The notes beneath the pieces are model-generated. The model was not told where the DNA came from. It ran no database searches and was given only the letters and a program-made list of their open reading frames with translations. A DNA stretch of 64,000 nt. It comes from Hymenobacter swuensis DY53 (GTDB lineage: Bacteria > Bacteroidota > Bacteroidia > Cytophagales > Hymenobacteraceae). Position 1 is the first letter of the stretch; each line of letters begins with the position of its first letter. This document shows positions 7,506 to 16,481 of this stretch, piece after piece. The DNA is taken from NCBI RefSeq assembly GCF_000576555.1, contig NZ_CP007145.1, positions 1,550,001 through 1,614,000 of the forward strand, read 5' to 3'. The position numbers were made by a program, and so were the translations under genes.

Positions 7506-10500
7506 CTACTCCCGCTTTAGCGCCTCCCGAATCCCGCTCAATCCGCCGGCTATGTTTTCCAGTTTCTCCAGCATCTGCAGGAGCTGGGCGGGGCCGGAGT
7601 GGCGGAGGTTGTCGAGGTAGGTTTGCTTGATTTGTTGCCAGCGGGCGGTTTGTTCGGGGGTGAGCCAGCCGAGTAGTTCGCGCAGCTTGAGCAAGTTGGC
7701 TTCGGTGGCGCTGGTCAGGGTCTGTGCCTCGCTTTCATAGTGGGCGGCCAGCAGGTCGGTGATTTCCTGGTCGTTCATCACGGGGCGGACTTTCTCGGCC
7801 AGCTTGTTCATGTTGCGGTAGGAGCCTTGCAGCTTGAACGGCGGCTCGGTGCGGTAGGCGTCGGCCTGGGCAGCGCTGGCAATGTAGGCGGCATTTACCT
7901 TGGCCACCACATCGCGCAGGCGCAGCAGCTGGCCGAGCACGGCCACGTACTCGTTGAGCTCCTCGGGCGAGTGGTTGCCCTCGAAGCTGAGGCCGTCCTG
8001 CTGCCCGGTTTCGGCGAGGCGGATGAGGGCGGGCACGTCCTGGGGGCTTTGGGTGGCGAGGCGGGCCAGGGCCGTGTTGCTGGTGAGGGCATTTTCGAGG
8101 TAGGAGAGGCGGAATGCCTCTTCGGAGCCCGCCGTGAGGATGTCGCCGAGGTTGTAGATGTCGGCGCGGTTGGCCAGCATGTCGGGCAGCTGGAATACGT
8201 CGCCACTTTCGGTATAAGGGTTGCCGGCCATCACCACGGCCACTTTGCGGCCCCGGAAGTCGTAGGTGCGGGGGCGGCCCTGGTACACGCCCTCAATCTT
8301 GCGCTGGGCGTCGCAGAGCGAGATAAACTTCTGCAGAAACTCGGGGTTGCAGTGCTGAATGTCGTCGACGTAGATCATCACGTTGTCGCCCATCTCGAAG
8401 GCTAGGTTCAGCTTCTCCAGCTCCTGCCGGGCCCCGGCGTTGGGGGCCTGGGCGGGGTCCACGCTCGTCACGGCGTGGCCGATGGCCGGGCCGTTGATTT
8501 TCATGAAGATGAGACCCAGGCGGTTGGCCACGTACTCCATGAGGGTGGTTTTGCCGTAACCGGGCGGCGAAATCAGCAGGAGCAGCCCCATCAGGTCGGT
8601 GCGCTTACCCTCGCCGGCCGTCCCGATCTGCTTGGCCAGGTTGGCCCCGATGAGCGGCAGGTACACCTGGTCGATGAGGCGGTTGCGCACGAAGGACGTG
8701 AGCACACGGGGCCGGAAGTCTTCCAGGCGCATATCCTCGGCGGCCCGGGCCAGCAGCTGCTTCTTCGTCTCCTGAAACTGCTCGTACTGGGCCACAGTGG
8801 CGCGGTCGTAGTGCAGCAGGCGGCGGCGGAACTCGGGGAAGTTGAGGTGGTAGTTGTTAGTTGTTAGTTGTCCGTTGTTAGTGGAAACGATGCGCGGGTG
8901 GGTGCCCTGGAAGCCGTCGAGGTTTTCAGTGGTGGGCGTGTGGACGACGCGGGCGGGGTCGAAGGTTTGGGTGAGCAGCAGGACGGCTACCTCACCCCCC
9001 GACCCCGCATCTGCTTTATGCGCAGAGTCCTTAGGGATAGGGGGAGCCTGACGATTATCATTTGACGTAGTTTGTTGTGATACGCCAGCGCCGTTTTCTG
9101 ACGCGAGGCTTCCCCTATCCCGGAGGGGAGGGGGCTGGGGGGTGGGGTTCGCCGCCTGCACCCACTGGCGCACCAGCTGGAACTGCGCTACGGGCTGGTC
9201 CTGGAGCTGGTCGATGGACTGCTGGAAGAGGTCGGTGGCGTGGCGCTCCTGCAGCTGCTTCTGGAACTGCTGGTGCAGGTCGGCGGCTTCCTGGGAGATG
9301 ATGAAGGAACCGGTGTGGGTCAGCTCGTGGAACAGGTAGTCGCCGGCTTCCTGCACCTGGGCGGGGGTGAACAGGCCGGTTTGCGTGGCGAAGGTTTCGA
9401 TGGCGGTTTGCAGCTCGGCTTTGAGGGCGTCGAACTCCTGCGAATCGGGGAAGACCTGGAGCAGCACGCCGATGCCCTGCAGCTGCCGCTCCCAGTGGGC
9501 GCGCTGGTCGGGGTCAGCGAAGCGCAGCCAGTAGAGGGCGGCGGCGGCGCGGGTGTCGGCGGGGTAGCGGAGCAGGTCGGCGGTACGGGTGAGGCGCACC
9601 AGGGCCGTGAGCAGCAGGGCGGCGTCGTGGTCGTGCACGCCTTTGAGGTAGCCTTCCTGGTAGCGCGCGGCCATGAACTGCTGCACGTAGCTCAGCAGCT
9701 CGGCGGCGCTCAGGTGGCCCAGCTCGGGCACCGACAGCACGGCGGGGTGGCCGGCCTCGGGGTTGGCGGGGGCGGGGTGCTGGGCCGCCTGCAGAATGCG
9801 CCAGGCCAGGAATTCGGCCCGGTACACATCCTGGTTTTCCGACACCACGGTTTGCTCCCACACGGGCCGGGAGGCCAGCAGGGCCGGGTCGGTTATCTTC
9901 TGGAAGAAGTTGGTGCCGGTGAGGTGGTAGTGCAGGTCGCCGTCGCGCAGCACTACGGTCAGCTCCAGGGGCTGGGTGTTCACCGTGAAGGCGTGGGTGC
10001 CGAAGCGCAGGGTCTGGCCGCCGTCGGCGAACAGGTCGGCCCGGTCGCGGAGCTGGCGCACGGCGTTTTCGCGCAGGGTTTTCAGGCGGCTCTGCACGTC
10101 GTCGGCCTTCACCGAGTCGCCGAGGCTGAGCAGGTCCTGGGCGGTCTGGCGCACCTTTTCCACCATCACGTCGGCGGCAAAGTACCCGTTGATGTCGGCC
10201 ACCGATTCCAGCCGGCTTACGCGGCTTTGCACCGCCTTCAGTAGCCGCTCGGCGCTTTGCAGCAGGGCCGAGGCGCGCTGGTTGCGGGCGGCCACCAGGG
10301 CGGTTTTCTTCGACTCGAAGGCCTCCACCACCTGCTCGCGGCGGGTGGTGAGCTGCTCAATGAACTGGTCGAAGTCGGGAAACTTGCCCTCCAGCTCTTC
10401 GAGTTGCACCATGAGCTTGGTGAGGTACTCGTCGCACTTGGCGGGCGTGTCGGCCAGGTCGAGGTAGTTGGTGAGGGCCTGCTCCAGCAGCTTGAGCTGA

Positions 10501-12542
10501 GCGGTAAACTCGGCCTGGGCCTCGGTGCCGGCCAGCGCCTGCCGCCGCCGCTTCAGGGCCGCCCGAATCTGGTTGAAGCGGGCGTACACCGTCGAGATGT
10601 TGTCGATGATGGCCGTGGTCTGGGTGGGGTCGGGGATGGGCAGGTTGCTGACCACCTCAATCAGCAGCTCCAGCTCCTGGGCTACGGCGGCGGTTTCCTG
10701 CTCGCGCTGGTCGGCTTCGATGGTTTTCTGGACCTGCTCTACGCCGTCGGCAATGGCCTGCACGCGCTGGGAATAGGGCAGGAGGGCATCGGGCCGGAGC
10801 AGGAAGTCCACGGTTTGCAGCGCAACTTCCTTGCTCAGGCTTTCGAGGTCCTGGGCGTGCTTTTCCACGGCCGGTAGCTCTACGTAGCGCAACTCCTTCA
10901 GCGAAATTACCTCGCCACGCACCCCGCGCAACTCGCCCAGCAGCTGCACAAACTCCGTGACGGTATCGGGCGCCGAGCGGCGGATGCGGCCGGTCAGCTC
11001 GTCGGCTTTCTGAAACACGACGGCCGTTTGCTGGGCCGTGTTTTTGCGGATGCTTTGCACCTTCTCAAACTCCTCCACGGCCGCCGTGGCCGTCTGGCGG
11101 ATTTCGGCCAGGGGCTCGGCCAACGCCTGGGCCGCCGGCTCGCGCAGCCAGTGGTAGGCGTCGGTGAGGGCGGTGGTCTGGCGGATCAGGTCGAGGTAGA
11201 GGCCGGCGTAGCTGTCGTCCTTGCCGGCGAGGGTCAGCACTTCCTGCACCTCGCTCATGGCCCGCACGATTTCCTTGTTGCCCAGCTTGTAGAGGTAGGA
11301 ATCGGAGGTGACGGGCAGCTGGAAATCGGGGGCGGTGTAGGGCGTCTGCCAGATCTGCACGGCGTGGTGCTTCTTGGGCTCGTCGTCGGCCCGGAAGTAG
11401 CACAGCTCGCCGTTCTCAAACAAAGCGTAGCCGTGGCACACGATGGGGTTGTCCACGCGCTGGGCAATGCGGTTGTAGCTCAGCAGCAGGTAGGTGCCGT
11501 GGTCCTTGTTGAAGAACACGTACAGAAAATCCTCCCCGTTCGGCGACACCACGCGCTTCTCAAACAGCATCTCGCGCAGGCCGTTGTCGAATAGCTTGTT
11601 GTCGCCGGTTTGCAGGTAGAAGCCGTGGGGGAAGATCAGGCCCTGGCCATCGGGCAGCAGCACGCAGGCATCGGCCAGGGCATCGAGGCGCTGGGCGGTT
11701 TTGAGCTTGTGGTTGAAGATGAAGTAACGATACGTCTGCTCCTGGTAGGGCCGGATCTTGAGCAGAATCAGGTTGCCGACCACCGCAAAGTAGATTTCCG
11801 AGTCGTCGAGGGTCTGATCCTTATCATCGACCGGCTCGCTCAGAATGCCGTGGCCGGTGCTGGTGTTGTCCTCGATTTTGATGGTCAGGTCGCCGCCCAC
11901 GGTTTCCACGAACACCTTGTCCTCGATGCTGATGTGGGGATGCTTGCCGCCGCGCTGCATGTCGCGGGTGGCGCGCTTCCACTGGAACTCGTGCTGGGGC
12001 GGGAAGGTGTACTCGTGGTCGGAGCGGTTGTCGAGGTAGGTCAGTGTATCACCTTGCACCAGCCACTTAAACGTCTTCACATCCGACGCACTCTTACCCA
12101 CCCGAAACACCATGAACAGGTGCACGCCAATGACGGCGAACTTCACGAACTGGGTGTTTTTGTAGTAGCGGTAGAGGTTGCGGAACTCCTCCAGAAACTG
12201 CGGGTGCTGCAGCAGCTCCAGCCCCAGCGGCCGGAAATCGTGCCCGGCGTACTCGTACACCCCAAACACGTCGGCCAGATCTGGCTCTGCCTTCAGCCCC
12301 AGCACCACATTATAGCCGAAGATGAACCGCTGGCCCACCGGCACCATGTCCCAGGCCACGCAGTTATTTTCGGTGCTGATGCGGCCGGTGCCCAACAGGC
12401 GCGTATCCACGGCCCCGAACACCTGCTTGCGCTCCGTGTTGAGCTGGTCGAGGCGCTGGCGCAGGTCGGTGCTGCTCTTGAGCAGGCGGTTGCGCAGGAT
12501 TTCGTAGGTGCCGGTTTCGAGTTGGGTAGCTTGAGCTTCCAT
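7506..12542 (-). CDS. Giant AAA+ ATPase (DUF3686 / 'DNA repair ATPase' type)
   Basis: The protein has about 1678 residues. The N-terminal ~450 residues form a beta-rich module (VFGAVDTRLLGTGRISTENN, repeated beta strands) as in proteins labelled DNA repair ATPase. A long helical, coiled-coil region (about 450-1100) follows, and a C-terminal AAA+ domain has Walker A (SPPGYGKTT, near residue 1327) and Walker B (VMIYVDDIQH, near 1390), then PDMLANRADIYNLGD. Residues about 1131-1233 are derived from repeats (see 8850-9150). ATG 12542 (MEAQATQLETG) is preferred over 12557. It is the last large gene of the PspA-flotillin operon. 'DNA repair' is a database label; a membrane-remodelling or chaperone role is inferred from context. 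Confidence 0.8.
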   Translation of the reverse strand: MEAQATQLETGTYEILRNRLLKSSTDLRQRLDQLNTERKQVFGAVDTRLLGTGRISTENNCVAWDMVPVGQRFIFGYNVVLGLKAEPDLADVFGVYEYAGHDFRPLGLELLQHPQFLEEFRNLYRYYKNTQFVKFAVIGVHLFMVFRVGKSASDVKTFKWLVQGDTLTYLDNRSDHEYTFPPQHEFQWKRATRDMQRGGKHPHISIEDKVFVETVGGDLTIKIEDNTSTGHGILSEPVDDKDQTLDDSEIYFAVVGNLILLKIRPYQEQTYRYFIFNHKLKTAQRLDALADACVLLPDGQGLIFPHGFYLQTGDNKLFDNGLREMLFEKRVVSPNGEDFLYVFFNKDHGTYLLLSYNRIAQRVDNPIVCHGYALFENGELCYFRADDEPKKHHAVQIWQTPYTAPDFQLPVTSDSYLYKLGNKEIVRAMSEVQEVLTLAGKDDSYAGLYLDLIRQTTALTDAYHWLREPAAQALAEPLAEIRQTATAAVEEFEKVQSIRKNTAQQTAVVFQKADELTGRIRRSAPDTVTEFVQLLGELRGVRGEVISLKELRYVELPAVEKHAQDLESLSKEVALQTVDFLLRPDALLPYSQRVQAIADGVEQVQKTIEADQREQETAAVAQELELLIEVVSNLPIPDPTQTTAIIDNISTVYARFNQIRAALKRRRQALAGTEAQAEFTAQLKLLEQALTNYLDLADTPAKCDEYLTKLMVQLEELEGKFPDFDQFIEQLTTRREQVVEAFESKKTALVAARNQRASALLQSAERLLKAVQSRVSRLESVADINGYFAADVMVEKVRQTAQDLLSLGDSVKADDVQSRLKTLRENAVRQLRDRADLFADGGQTLRFGTHAFTVNTQPLELTVVLRDGDLHYHLTGTNFFQKITDPALLASRPVWEQTVVSENQDVYRAEFLAWRILQAAQHPAPANPEAGHPAVLSVPELGHLSAAELLSYVQQFMAARYQEGYLKGVHDHDAALLLTALVRLTRTADLLRYPADTRAAAALYWLRFADPDQRAHWERQLQGIGVLLQVFPDSQEFDALKAELQTAIETFATQTGLFTPAQVQEAGDYLFHELTHTGSFIISQEAADLHQQFQKQLQERHATDLFQQSIDQLQDQPVAQFQLVRQWVQAANPTPQPPPLRDRGSLASENGAGVSQQTTSNDNRQAPPIPKDSAHKADAGSGGEVAVLLLTQTFDPARVVHTPTTENLDGFQGTHPRIVSTNNGQLTTNNYHLNFPEFRRRLLHYDRATVAQYEQFQETKKQLLARAAEDMRLEDFRPRVLTSFVRNRLIDQVYLPLIGANLAKQIGTAGEGKRTDLMGLLLLISPPGYGKTTLMEYVANRLGLIFMKINGPAIGHAVTSVDPAQAPNAGARQELEKLNLAFEMGDNVMIYVDDIQHCNPEFLQKFISLCDAQRKIEGVYQGRPRTYDFRGRKVAVVMAGNPYTESGDVFQLPDMLANRADIYNLGDILTAGSEEAFRLSYLENALTSNTALARLATQSPQDVPALIRLAETGQQDGLSFEGNHSPEELNEYVAVLGQLLRLRDVVAKVNAAYIASAAQADAYRTEPPFKLQGSYRNMNKLAEKVRPVMNDQEITDLLAAHYESEAQTLTSATEANLLKLRELLGWLTPEQTARWQQIKQTYLDNLRHSGPAQLLQMLEKLENIAGGLSGIREALKRE
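8850..8884 (-). repeat. Five-copy heptamer repeat inside the ATPase coding sequence
   Basis: Five 7-bp units of the TTAGTTG type run from 8850 to 8884 on the plus strand. On the coding strand they are read as STNNGQLTTNNYHL, a low-complexity Asn/Thr stretch unlike its surroundings. The heptamer period matches the intergenic array at 2015-2226. Confidence 0.65.
8989..9150 (-). repeat. REPIN-like palindromic element read in frame within the ATPase gene
   Basis: Two inverted copies of a CCCCACCCCC...GGGATAGGGGGAGCCTGACG-type unit, about 50-60 bp each, flank a short centre. The left copy carries the AGCCTGACGATTAT tail also seen at 2942-2956. The coding frame stays open, giving PTPQPPPLRDRGS to SAHKADAGSGGEVAV, which breaks the helical pattern on either side. 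It looks like an inserted mobile palindrome tolerated as a linker before the AAA+ domain. Confidence 0.7.
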
Positions 12543-12586
12543 AGGAGGGCAAGGCACAGACCCTTGCAGGGAGAAAAAACGGCTAA

Positions 12587-12961
12587 TTAGTATCGTGACG
12601 ACCGTAACCGGGCCTTCAGGATAGCATTGGCTGGATCTGATTTAGCGTAGATGACGGCGGTAGTGTCGCCTTTGGCGTGGGTGCGCAAAAAGTTTCTGGA
12701 CACCCGCGTCCGAAGGAAATGCTCCACGCCGCCCACGGTATACCGCACGGATATGCGCCGGCCCTTGTACCTTCTGACTCGGGTAATAATGCCCGTGGCG
12801 TACCCCGGATTTTTCAGAATCAACGCCCGCTTTTCGGCCCTATCCGCTTTAACGAAGTAGATAAGGCCGGCAAAAAGGGCAATGCAGAAAGCCAGGCCAA
12901 GGATGATGCCCACGGTTTGCCGGCGGGTCATTTGGGGAGTGGTAGAATCGGGAGCTTGCAT
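12587..12961 (-). CDS. Small membrane protein, DUF3592-like
   Basis: The protein has about 124 residues starting at ATG 12961 (MQAPDSTTPQM). A single membrane helix (VGIILGLAFCIALFAGLIYFV) is followed by a basic beta-rich domain with GYATGIITRVRRYKGRRISV and DTTAVIYAKSDPANAIL, reminiscent of the DUF3592 'VxYxPxxPxxA' region. The frame extends to 12997, but that extra part runs into a palindromic repeat. It lies 44 bp before the ATPase gene and belongs to the same operon. Family assignment is moderate and the function is unknown. Confidence 0.6.
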   Translation of the reverse strand: MQAPDSTTPQMTRRQTVGIILGLAFCIALFAGLIYFVKADRAEKRALILKNPGYATGIITRVRRYKGRRISVRYTVGGVEHFLRTRVSRNFLRTHAKGDTTAVIYAKSDPANAILKARLRSSRY

Positions 12962-12990
12962 GAGCAGGTAGCCAGCGTTAGAATCTAGTC

Positions 12991-13119
12991 GCCTCACCCC
13001 AACCCCTCTCCGAAAAAGGAGAGGGGCTCTAGTTGTAGATTTTAGAGGTAGAGACGAGCCAGTACTAGCCTTTAAAGGGTAGAAGCCAGTTTCCCCTCTC
13101 CGAAAAGGAGAGGGGTTGA
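12991..13119. repeat. Inverted pair of CCCCTCTCC palindromes (REPIN-like)
   Basis: CCTCACCCCAACCCCTCTCC with its hairpin partner (12992-13027) and an inverted copy at about 13092-13119 flank ~65 nt. It lies between the flotillin and DUF3592-like genes of one operon, so it may form stable structure in the transcript. Same family as the elements at 2908 and 8989. Confidence 0.7.
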
Positions 13120-13131
13120 GGTGGAACGCTC

Positions 13132-15300
13132 TTACTTTAGCTCCAGCATCCGCGCCGGCTTATCTCCGATGCCCAGCGCCACAGCCGTGCCGGCCAGCTG
13201 CGTGATGGTGGCACGGGTGGCGTCGTCGCCGGCCTGGTTCATCATCTTCAGCAGCAGGGCCGAGACGCTCAGGTTCTTCATGTCCTCTGAGCTTAGGCCG
13301 AACTGGTCCACGAAGCGGCGCAGGTTGGCTTTGAAGTCGCCGCTGCCGTCGGGGCTGAAGAAGGCGTCCTTCACGGTGCCCAGCACTTCGGAGTTATGCA
13401 CCGTGCGGTCAATCATCTTGCCCTTGGTGATGGAGCCGATGATCTGGTCGAAGAACATCGTTTCGCCGCCCACGATGTCGATTTTGGCGGCTTTGAGGGC
13501 CTCGCCGATAACGCCGGCCTGCGAGGCGGCAATGTCCTTCTGGATGTTGATCTGAGCCAGCTCCACCGACTTGTCCTTGTCGAGGCGCAGCTTGAATTCC
13601 TCGTGGTCTTTGCCCACGCCGTCGAGCTTCTTCATGGCGTCGGCCTTGGCTTCGATGCCCTTGGCTTCCACCGCGAATTTCTGCTCCGATACGGCCGCTT
13701 CGGCCAGCCCCTTCTTCTGGTCGGCGTCGGCGCGGAACTGGATGATGTCGGCATCGGCCTGGCCTTTCTCGCGGTTTACTTTGGCGGCTACCAGGCCCAG
13801 CTTCTCGTCGGCTTCGGCCTGAGCGCCGGCTTTGGCCTGGATGGCCTGGGCCTCGGCGGCGGCGGTGAGCTGGAGCACGGCGGCCTCGGTTTCGCCTTCC
13901 TTCTGGCGGGCGGTGGCTTTGGCCTGCATCACCTGGGCTTCGGCCAGGCCTACGGCCGTGGCCTTGCTGGCTTCGGCTTCGGCCAGCGTGCGGATGGCCT
14001 GGCCCTTGAACTCGGCGGCGGCCTTCTCGGCTTCGGCATCAATGAGGGCCTGCTTGGCGCGGAACTCGGCGGCCTGGCGCTCCATGTCGGCGTTGCCCAC
14101 CAGCGTGACTGTCGCGGCTTCGGCCTGCTGCTTGGCGGCCGTCAGGGCCACCAGCTTTTCGCGCTCGGCCAGGGCCTGGGCGCGGGTGTCCTTGATTTTT
14201 TCTTCTTCCTGCACCGTGGCCTTTTCCACCGTGATTCGCTCCCGGATAATGGTCTGGATGTTCTTTTTCTCTTCTTCCAGGGCCTTCTCCTTTTCAATCT
14301 GGGCGAGGGCCACAATCCGCTCCCGCTCGTTTATTTCCAGGGCTTTGGCCTGGGCTACGCGCTCCGTTTCCACGGCGTCGGTGCGCTGCTTGTTGCGCTC
14401 GGCCACCAGCACCTGCCGGTCGCGGTTCTGCTCGGCAATGCCCACTTCTTCCTCGGTGGCGATGCGTGCCTTCTCCGATTTCAGGGTTTCTTCCTGCTGC
14501 ACCTTGGCCGCCTCGGCGTTTTCGCGGGCCTTGATGTTGGCAATTTCCCGCTTCTGCTTTTCCTGGTTTTCAATCAGCTGCTTTTCCAGCTGCAGAATGG
14601 TTTCCTGGGCCTCTACGTCCTGCTTCTTGATGGTTTTCTGCTGCTCGCGCTGGATGGAGTTGGCCTGGATTTTCTGCTCCGAGGTCAGGGCAATAATCTT
14701 CTTGATACCCTCGGCGTCGAGAATGTTGTCCTGATTCAGGGCCGTGAGCGGGGTTTGCTCCAGGTAGTCGATGGCGCAGTCGTCGAGCACGTAGCCGTTG
14801 AGGTCGGTGCCGATGATGCGCAGGATTTCCTGCTTGAACTGCTCGCGGGAGTTGTACAGCTCAATGAAATCGAAGTGCTTGCCCACGGTTTTGAGGGCTT
14901 CCGAGAACTTGGCGTCGAAGAGGTTTTCCAGCGCGGCCGGGTCGGAGGCGCGGTGCGCGCCGATGCTCTGGGCCACGTTCAGCACGTCGTCGTGGGTTTT
15001 GTTGACGCGCACGAAGAAGTTCACCTTCACGTCGGCCCGCAGGTTGTCTTTGCACACCAGCCCCTCGGAGCCGGCCCGCTGGATGATGATGGTTTTGAGC
15101 TTGATGTCCATCACCTCCAGCTTGTGCAGCACCGGCACAATAAAGATGCCGCTGAACGATACCTTGGTTTCGCCCATGCCCGTGCGTACCAGGGCCTCGC
15201 CCTGCACAGCCTTTTTATACATGCGGGCCACAATGGCAATAAAGCCCAGAATAAGAACGGCGACGATGACCAGCACCGCAAGAGAGAGTTGTTCCAGCAT
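13132..15300 (-). CDS. Flotillin / YqiK-type SPFH domain protein
   Basis: The 722-residue protein has an N-terminal membrane helix (LAVLVIVAVLILGFIAIVA), an SPFH/band-7 domain (VRTGMGETKVSFSGIFIVPV, AVDYLEQTPL-like region) and a very long Ala/Glu/Lys-rich coiled coil (about residues 220-620). A C-terminal segment (GGETMFFDQIIGSITKG) matches flotillins. It is longer than ordinary flotillins (roughly 450-550 residues) because of the extended coil. Flotillins organise membrane microdomains. ATG 15300 is chosen because the helix then starts at the N-terminus. The next gene upstream encodes a YqiJ-like OB-fold protein, the usual flotillin partner. Confidence 0.9.
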   Translation of the reverse strand: MLEQLSLAVLVIVAVLILGFIAIVARMYKKAVQGEALVRTGMGETKVSFSGIFIVPVLHKLEVMDIKLKTIIIQRAGSEGLVCKDNLRADVKVNFFVRVNKTHDDVLNVAQSIGAHRASDPAALENLFDAKFSEALKTVGKHFDFIELYNSREQFKQEILRIIGTDLNGYVLDDCAIDYLEQTPLTALNQDNILDAEGIKKIIALTSEQKIQANSIQREQQKTIKKQDVEAQETILQLEKQLIENQEKQKREIANIKARENAEAAKVQQEETLKSEKARIATEEEVGIAEQNRDRQVLVAERNKQRTDAVETERVAQAKALEINERERIVALAQIEKEKALEEEKKNIQTIIRERITVEKATVQEEEKIKDTRAQALAEREKLVALTAAKQQAEAATVTLVGNADMERQAAEFRAKQALIDAEAEKAAAEFKGQAIRTLAEAEASKATAVGLAEAQVMQAKATARQKEGETEAAVLQLTAAAEAQAIQAKAGAQAEADEKLGLVAAKVNREKGQADADIIQFRADADQKKGLAEAAVSEQKFAVEAKGIEAKADAMKKLDGVGKDHEEFKLRLDKDKSVELAQINIQKDIAASQAGVIGEALKAAKIDIVGGETMFFDQIIGSITKGKMIDRTVHNSEVLGTVKDAFFSPDGSGDFKANLRRFVDQFGLSSEDMKNLSVSALLLKMMNQAGDDATRATITQLAGTAVALGIGDKPARMLELK

Positions 15301-15401
15301 GGAAGTAAGGAGTAGGAGTAGAGGCAAATCGGGAGAAAAAAAGAGAAAAATATGGGTAGCTGCCGCGCAGGAGCAGGATGTTAAGAGCCTGTATTGACCG
15401 A

Positions 15402-15501
15402 TGTAGAGACGCGACACTTCGCGTCTCGTCGTTGCTGACGTTGGCTAATGGCGTAGTTTCGGGCCGTTCAATGACGAGACGCGAAGTGTCGCGTCTCTAC
15501 A
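15402..15501. repeat. Palindromic repeat between yqiJ-like and flotillin genes
   Basis: Perfect 29-bp arms (15402-15430 and 15473-15501), rich in GAGACGCGACACTTCGCGTC, flank a 42-nt loop. Each arm contains an internal smaller palindrome, as REP doublets do. Most of the 224-bp gap is this element. Confidence 0.7.
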
Positions 15502-15524
15502 CCGGATACCGCCCTGAGCAGCGT

Positions 15525-16184
15525 TCAGGGCGCGTCATAGGGCTCCACAAGGTAGCAGCGGCGGGCGGCATCGTAATCGATTATCAGGGCCGTGTCGCCT
15601 TTTTTTAGCTCGCTGGCGGCTGAGGCGGCCCGCACGTTGAGCACCAGCGGCGCGCCGGCACGCTGCGGCACGCTGGCCTGGCCCAGTTGCTCCTGGCTGG
15701 CGGGCAGCAGCAACGTGCAGACTTTGCCCAGCGGCTGCGCGCCGCTGTCGTGGTTGTGCTCCATGGCCGCAAACAGCCGCACAAACGGCGTGGTCAGCAC
15801 CTTGCCTACCAGCAGGCTACCCAGCAGCAGCGGCATCAGCAGTGCCAGCCCCAGCAGCCCCGACGTGTTGCCCAGGTAGTAATTCAGCAGGATGCTGCCC
15901 ACCCACCACGGCAGCGCCACCAGGCTCACGAACACCATCAGCGGCACCCGGCCCAGGTTGAAAAACGCCAGCGCGTGGTTCAGCCAGCTCACGCCCGCAT
16001 GGGCCGTATCGGGCGCGGCGTGGCCATCGGTGCCCAGGTGCCCGGCGTGGTCGGTATCCACGTCGATGGTTTTGAAGTCGAGCACCCCCAGCAGCACCGT
16101 CAGCCAGTAGAGCAGCACAAACACCAGCAGGCCAGTCGGCAGCAGGTTGGGCGGCGAAACAGCAGCGTGTAGAAGTTCGGTCAT
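15525..16184 (-). CDS. YqiJ/NfeD-like OB-fold membrane protein
   Basis: The 219-residue inner-membrane protein has helices at about residues 15-35 (GLLVFVLLYWLTVLLG), 78-103 (PLMVFVSLVALPWWVGSILL) and 108-130 (GLLGLALLMPLLLGSLLVG). A soluble C-terminal OB-like domain (GKVCTLLLPASQ, LVLNVRAAS, KKGDTALIIDYDA, CYLVEPY) ends the protein. This matches YqiJ, which is encoded next to the flotillin YqiK in enterobacteria; NfeD-type proteins partner flotillins more broadly. It lies upstream of the flotillin gene in the same operon and probably anchors or regulates it. Confidence 0.85.
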   Translation of the reverse strand: MTELLHAAVSPPNLLPTGLLVFVLLYWLTVLLGVLDFKTIDVDTDHAGHLGTDGHAAPDTAHAGVSWLNHALAFFNLGRVPLMVFVSLVALPWWVGSILLNYYLGNTSGLLGLALLMPLLLGSLLVGKVLTTPFVRLFAAMEHNHDSGAQPLGKVCTLLLPASQEQLGQASVPQRAGAPLVLNVRAASAASELKKGDTALIIDYDAARRCYLVEPYDAP

Positions 16185-16222
16185 AGAGCAGGGAACCGCC
16201 GGATACTAAGAATGAAATGTGG

Positions 16223-16432
16223 TTAGGCCGTCGGCAGCTGGCGGCGTAGCTCCTCGTTTTCGGCTTGCAGACGCTTGGCGTAGCCAACGTAGGTGGTCAG
16301 GCTAATCATGAGGCCAAAAACCATCAGCGTCCGGCCATTGCCGAAGTCAGTGAAGTGAAATATCTGAAAAGCCACGCCGGCCAAGAGCATCAAGACGCCC
16401 AGCACCCGCTGGGTTTTTTCTTTCATGTTCAA
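16223..16432 (-). CDS. Small two-helix membrane protein
   Basis: The 69-residue protein has two hydrophobic helices (VLGVLMLLAGVAFQIFHF and TLMVFGLMISLTTYVGYA) and a short charged C-terminal helix (KRLQAENEELRRQL). It sits between pspA and the yqiJ-like gene with short gaps on the same strand. Not recognised as a named family. Its place recalls the small membrane partners of PspA proteins elsewhere (PspB- or PspC-like size), but I see no clear homology. Confidence 0.6.
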   Translation of the reverse strand: MNMKEKTQRVLGVLMLLAGVAFQIFHFTDFGNGRTLMVFGLMISLTTYVGYAKRLQAENEELRRQLPTA

Positions 16433-16481
16433 AGAAGTGCAGTAAGTATAACAGAGAGCTAGAAATGGGAGGAAGGGCCGT

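Noticed and set aside
9240..12590. Several plus-strand frames (9240-10244, 11610-12590 and others) opposite the giant ATPase
   Set aside because: Same codon-bias shadow effect; no recognisable protein features.
13396..15315. Long plus-strand open frame opposite the flotillin gene
   Set aside because: Gly/Leu/Val/His-rich, low-complexity translation typical of antisense reading of a high-GC coiled-coil gene; no domain motifs.
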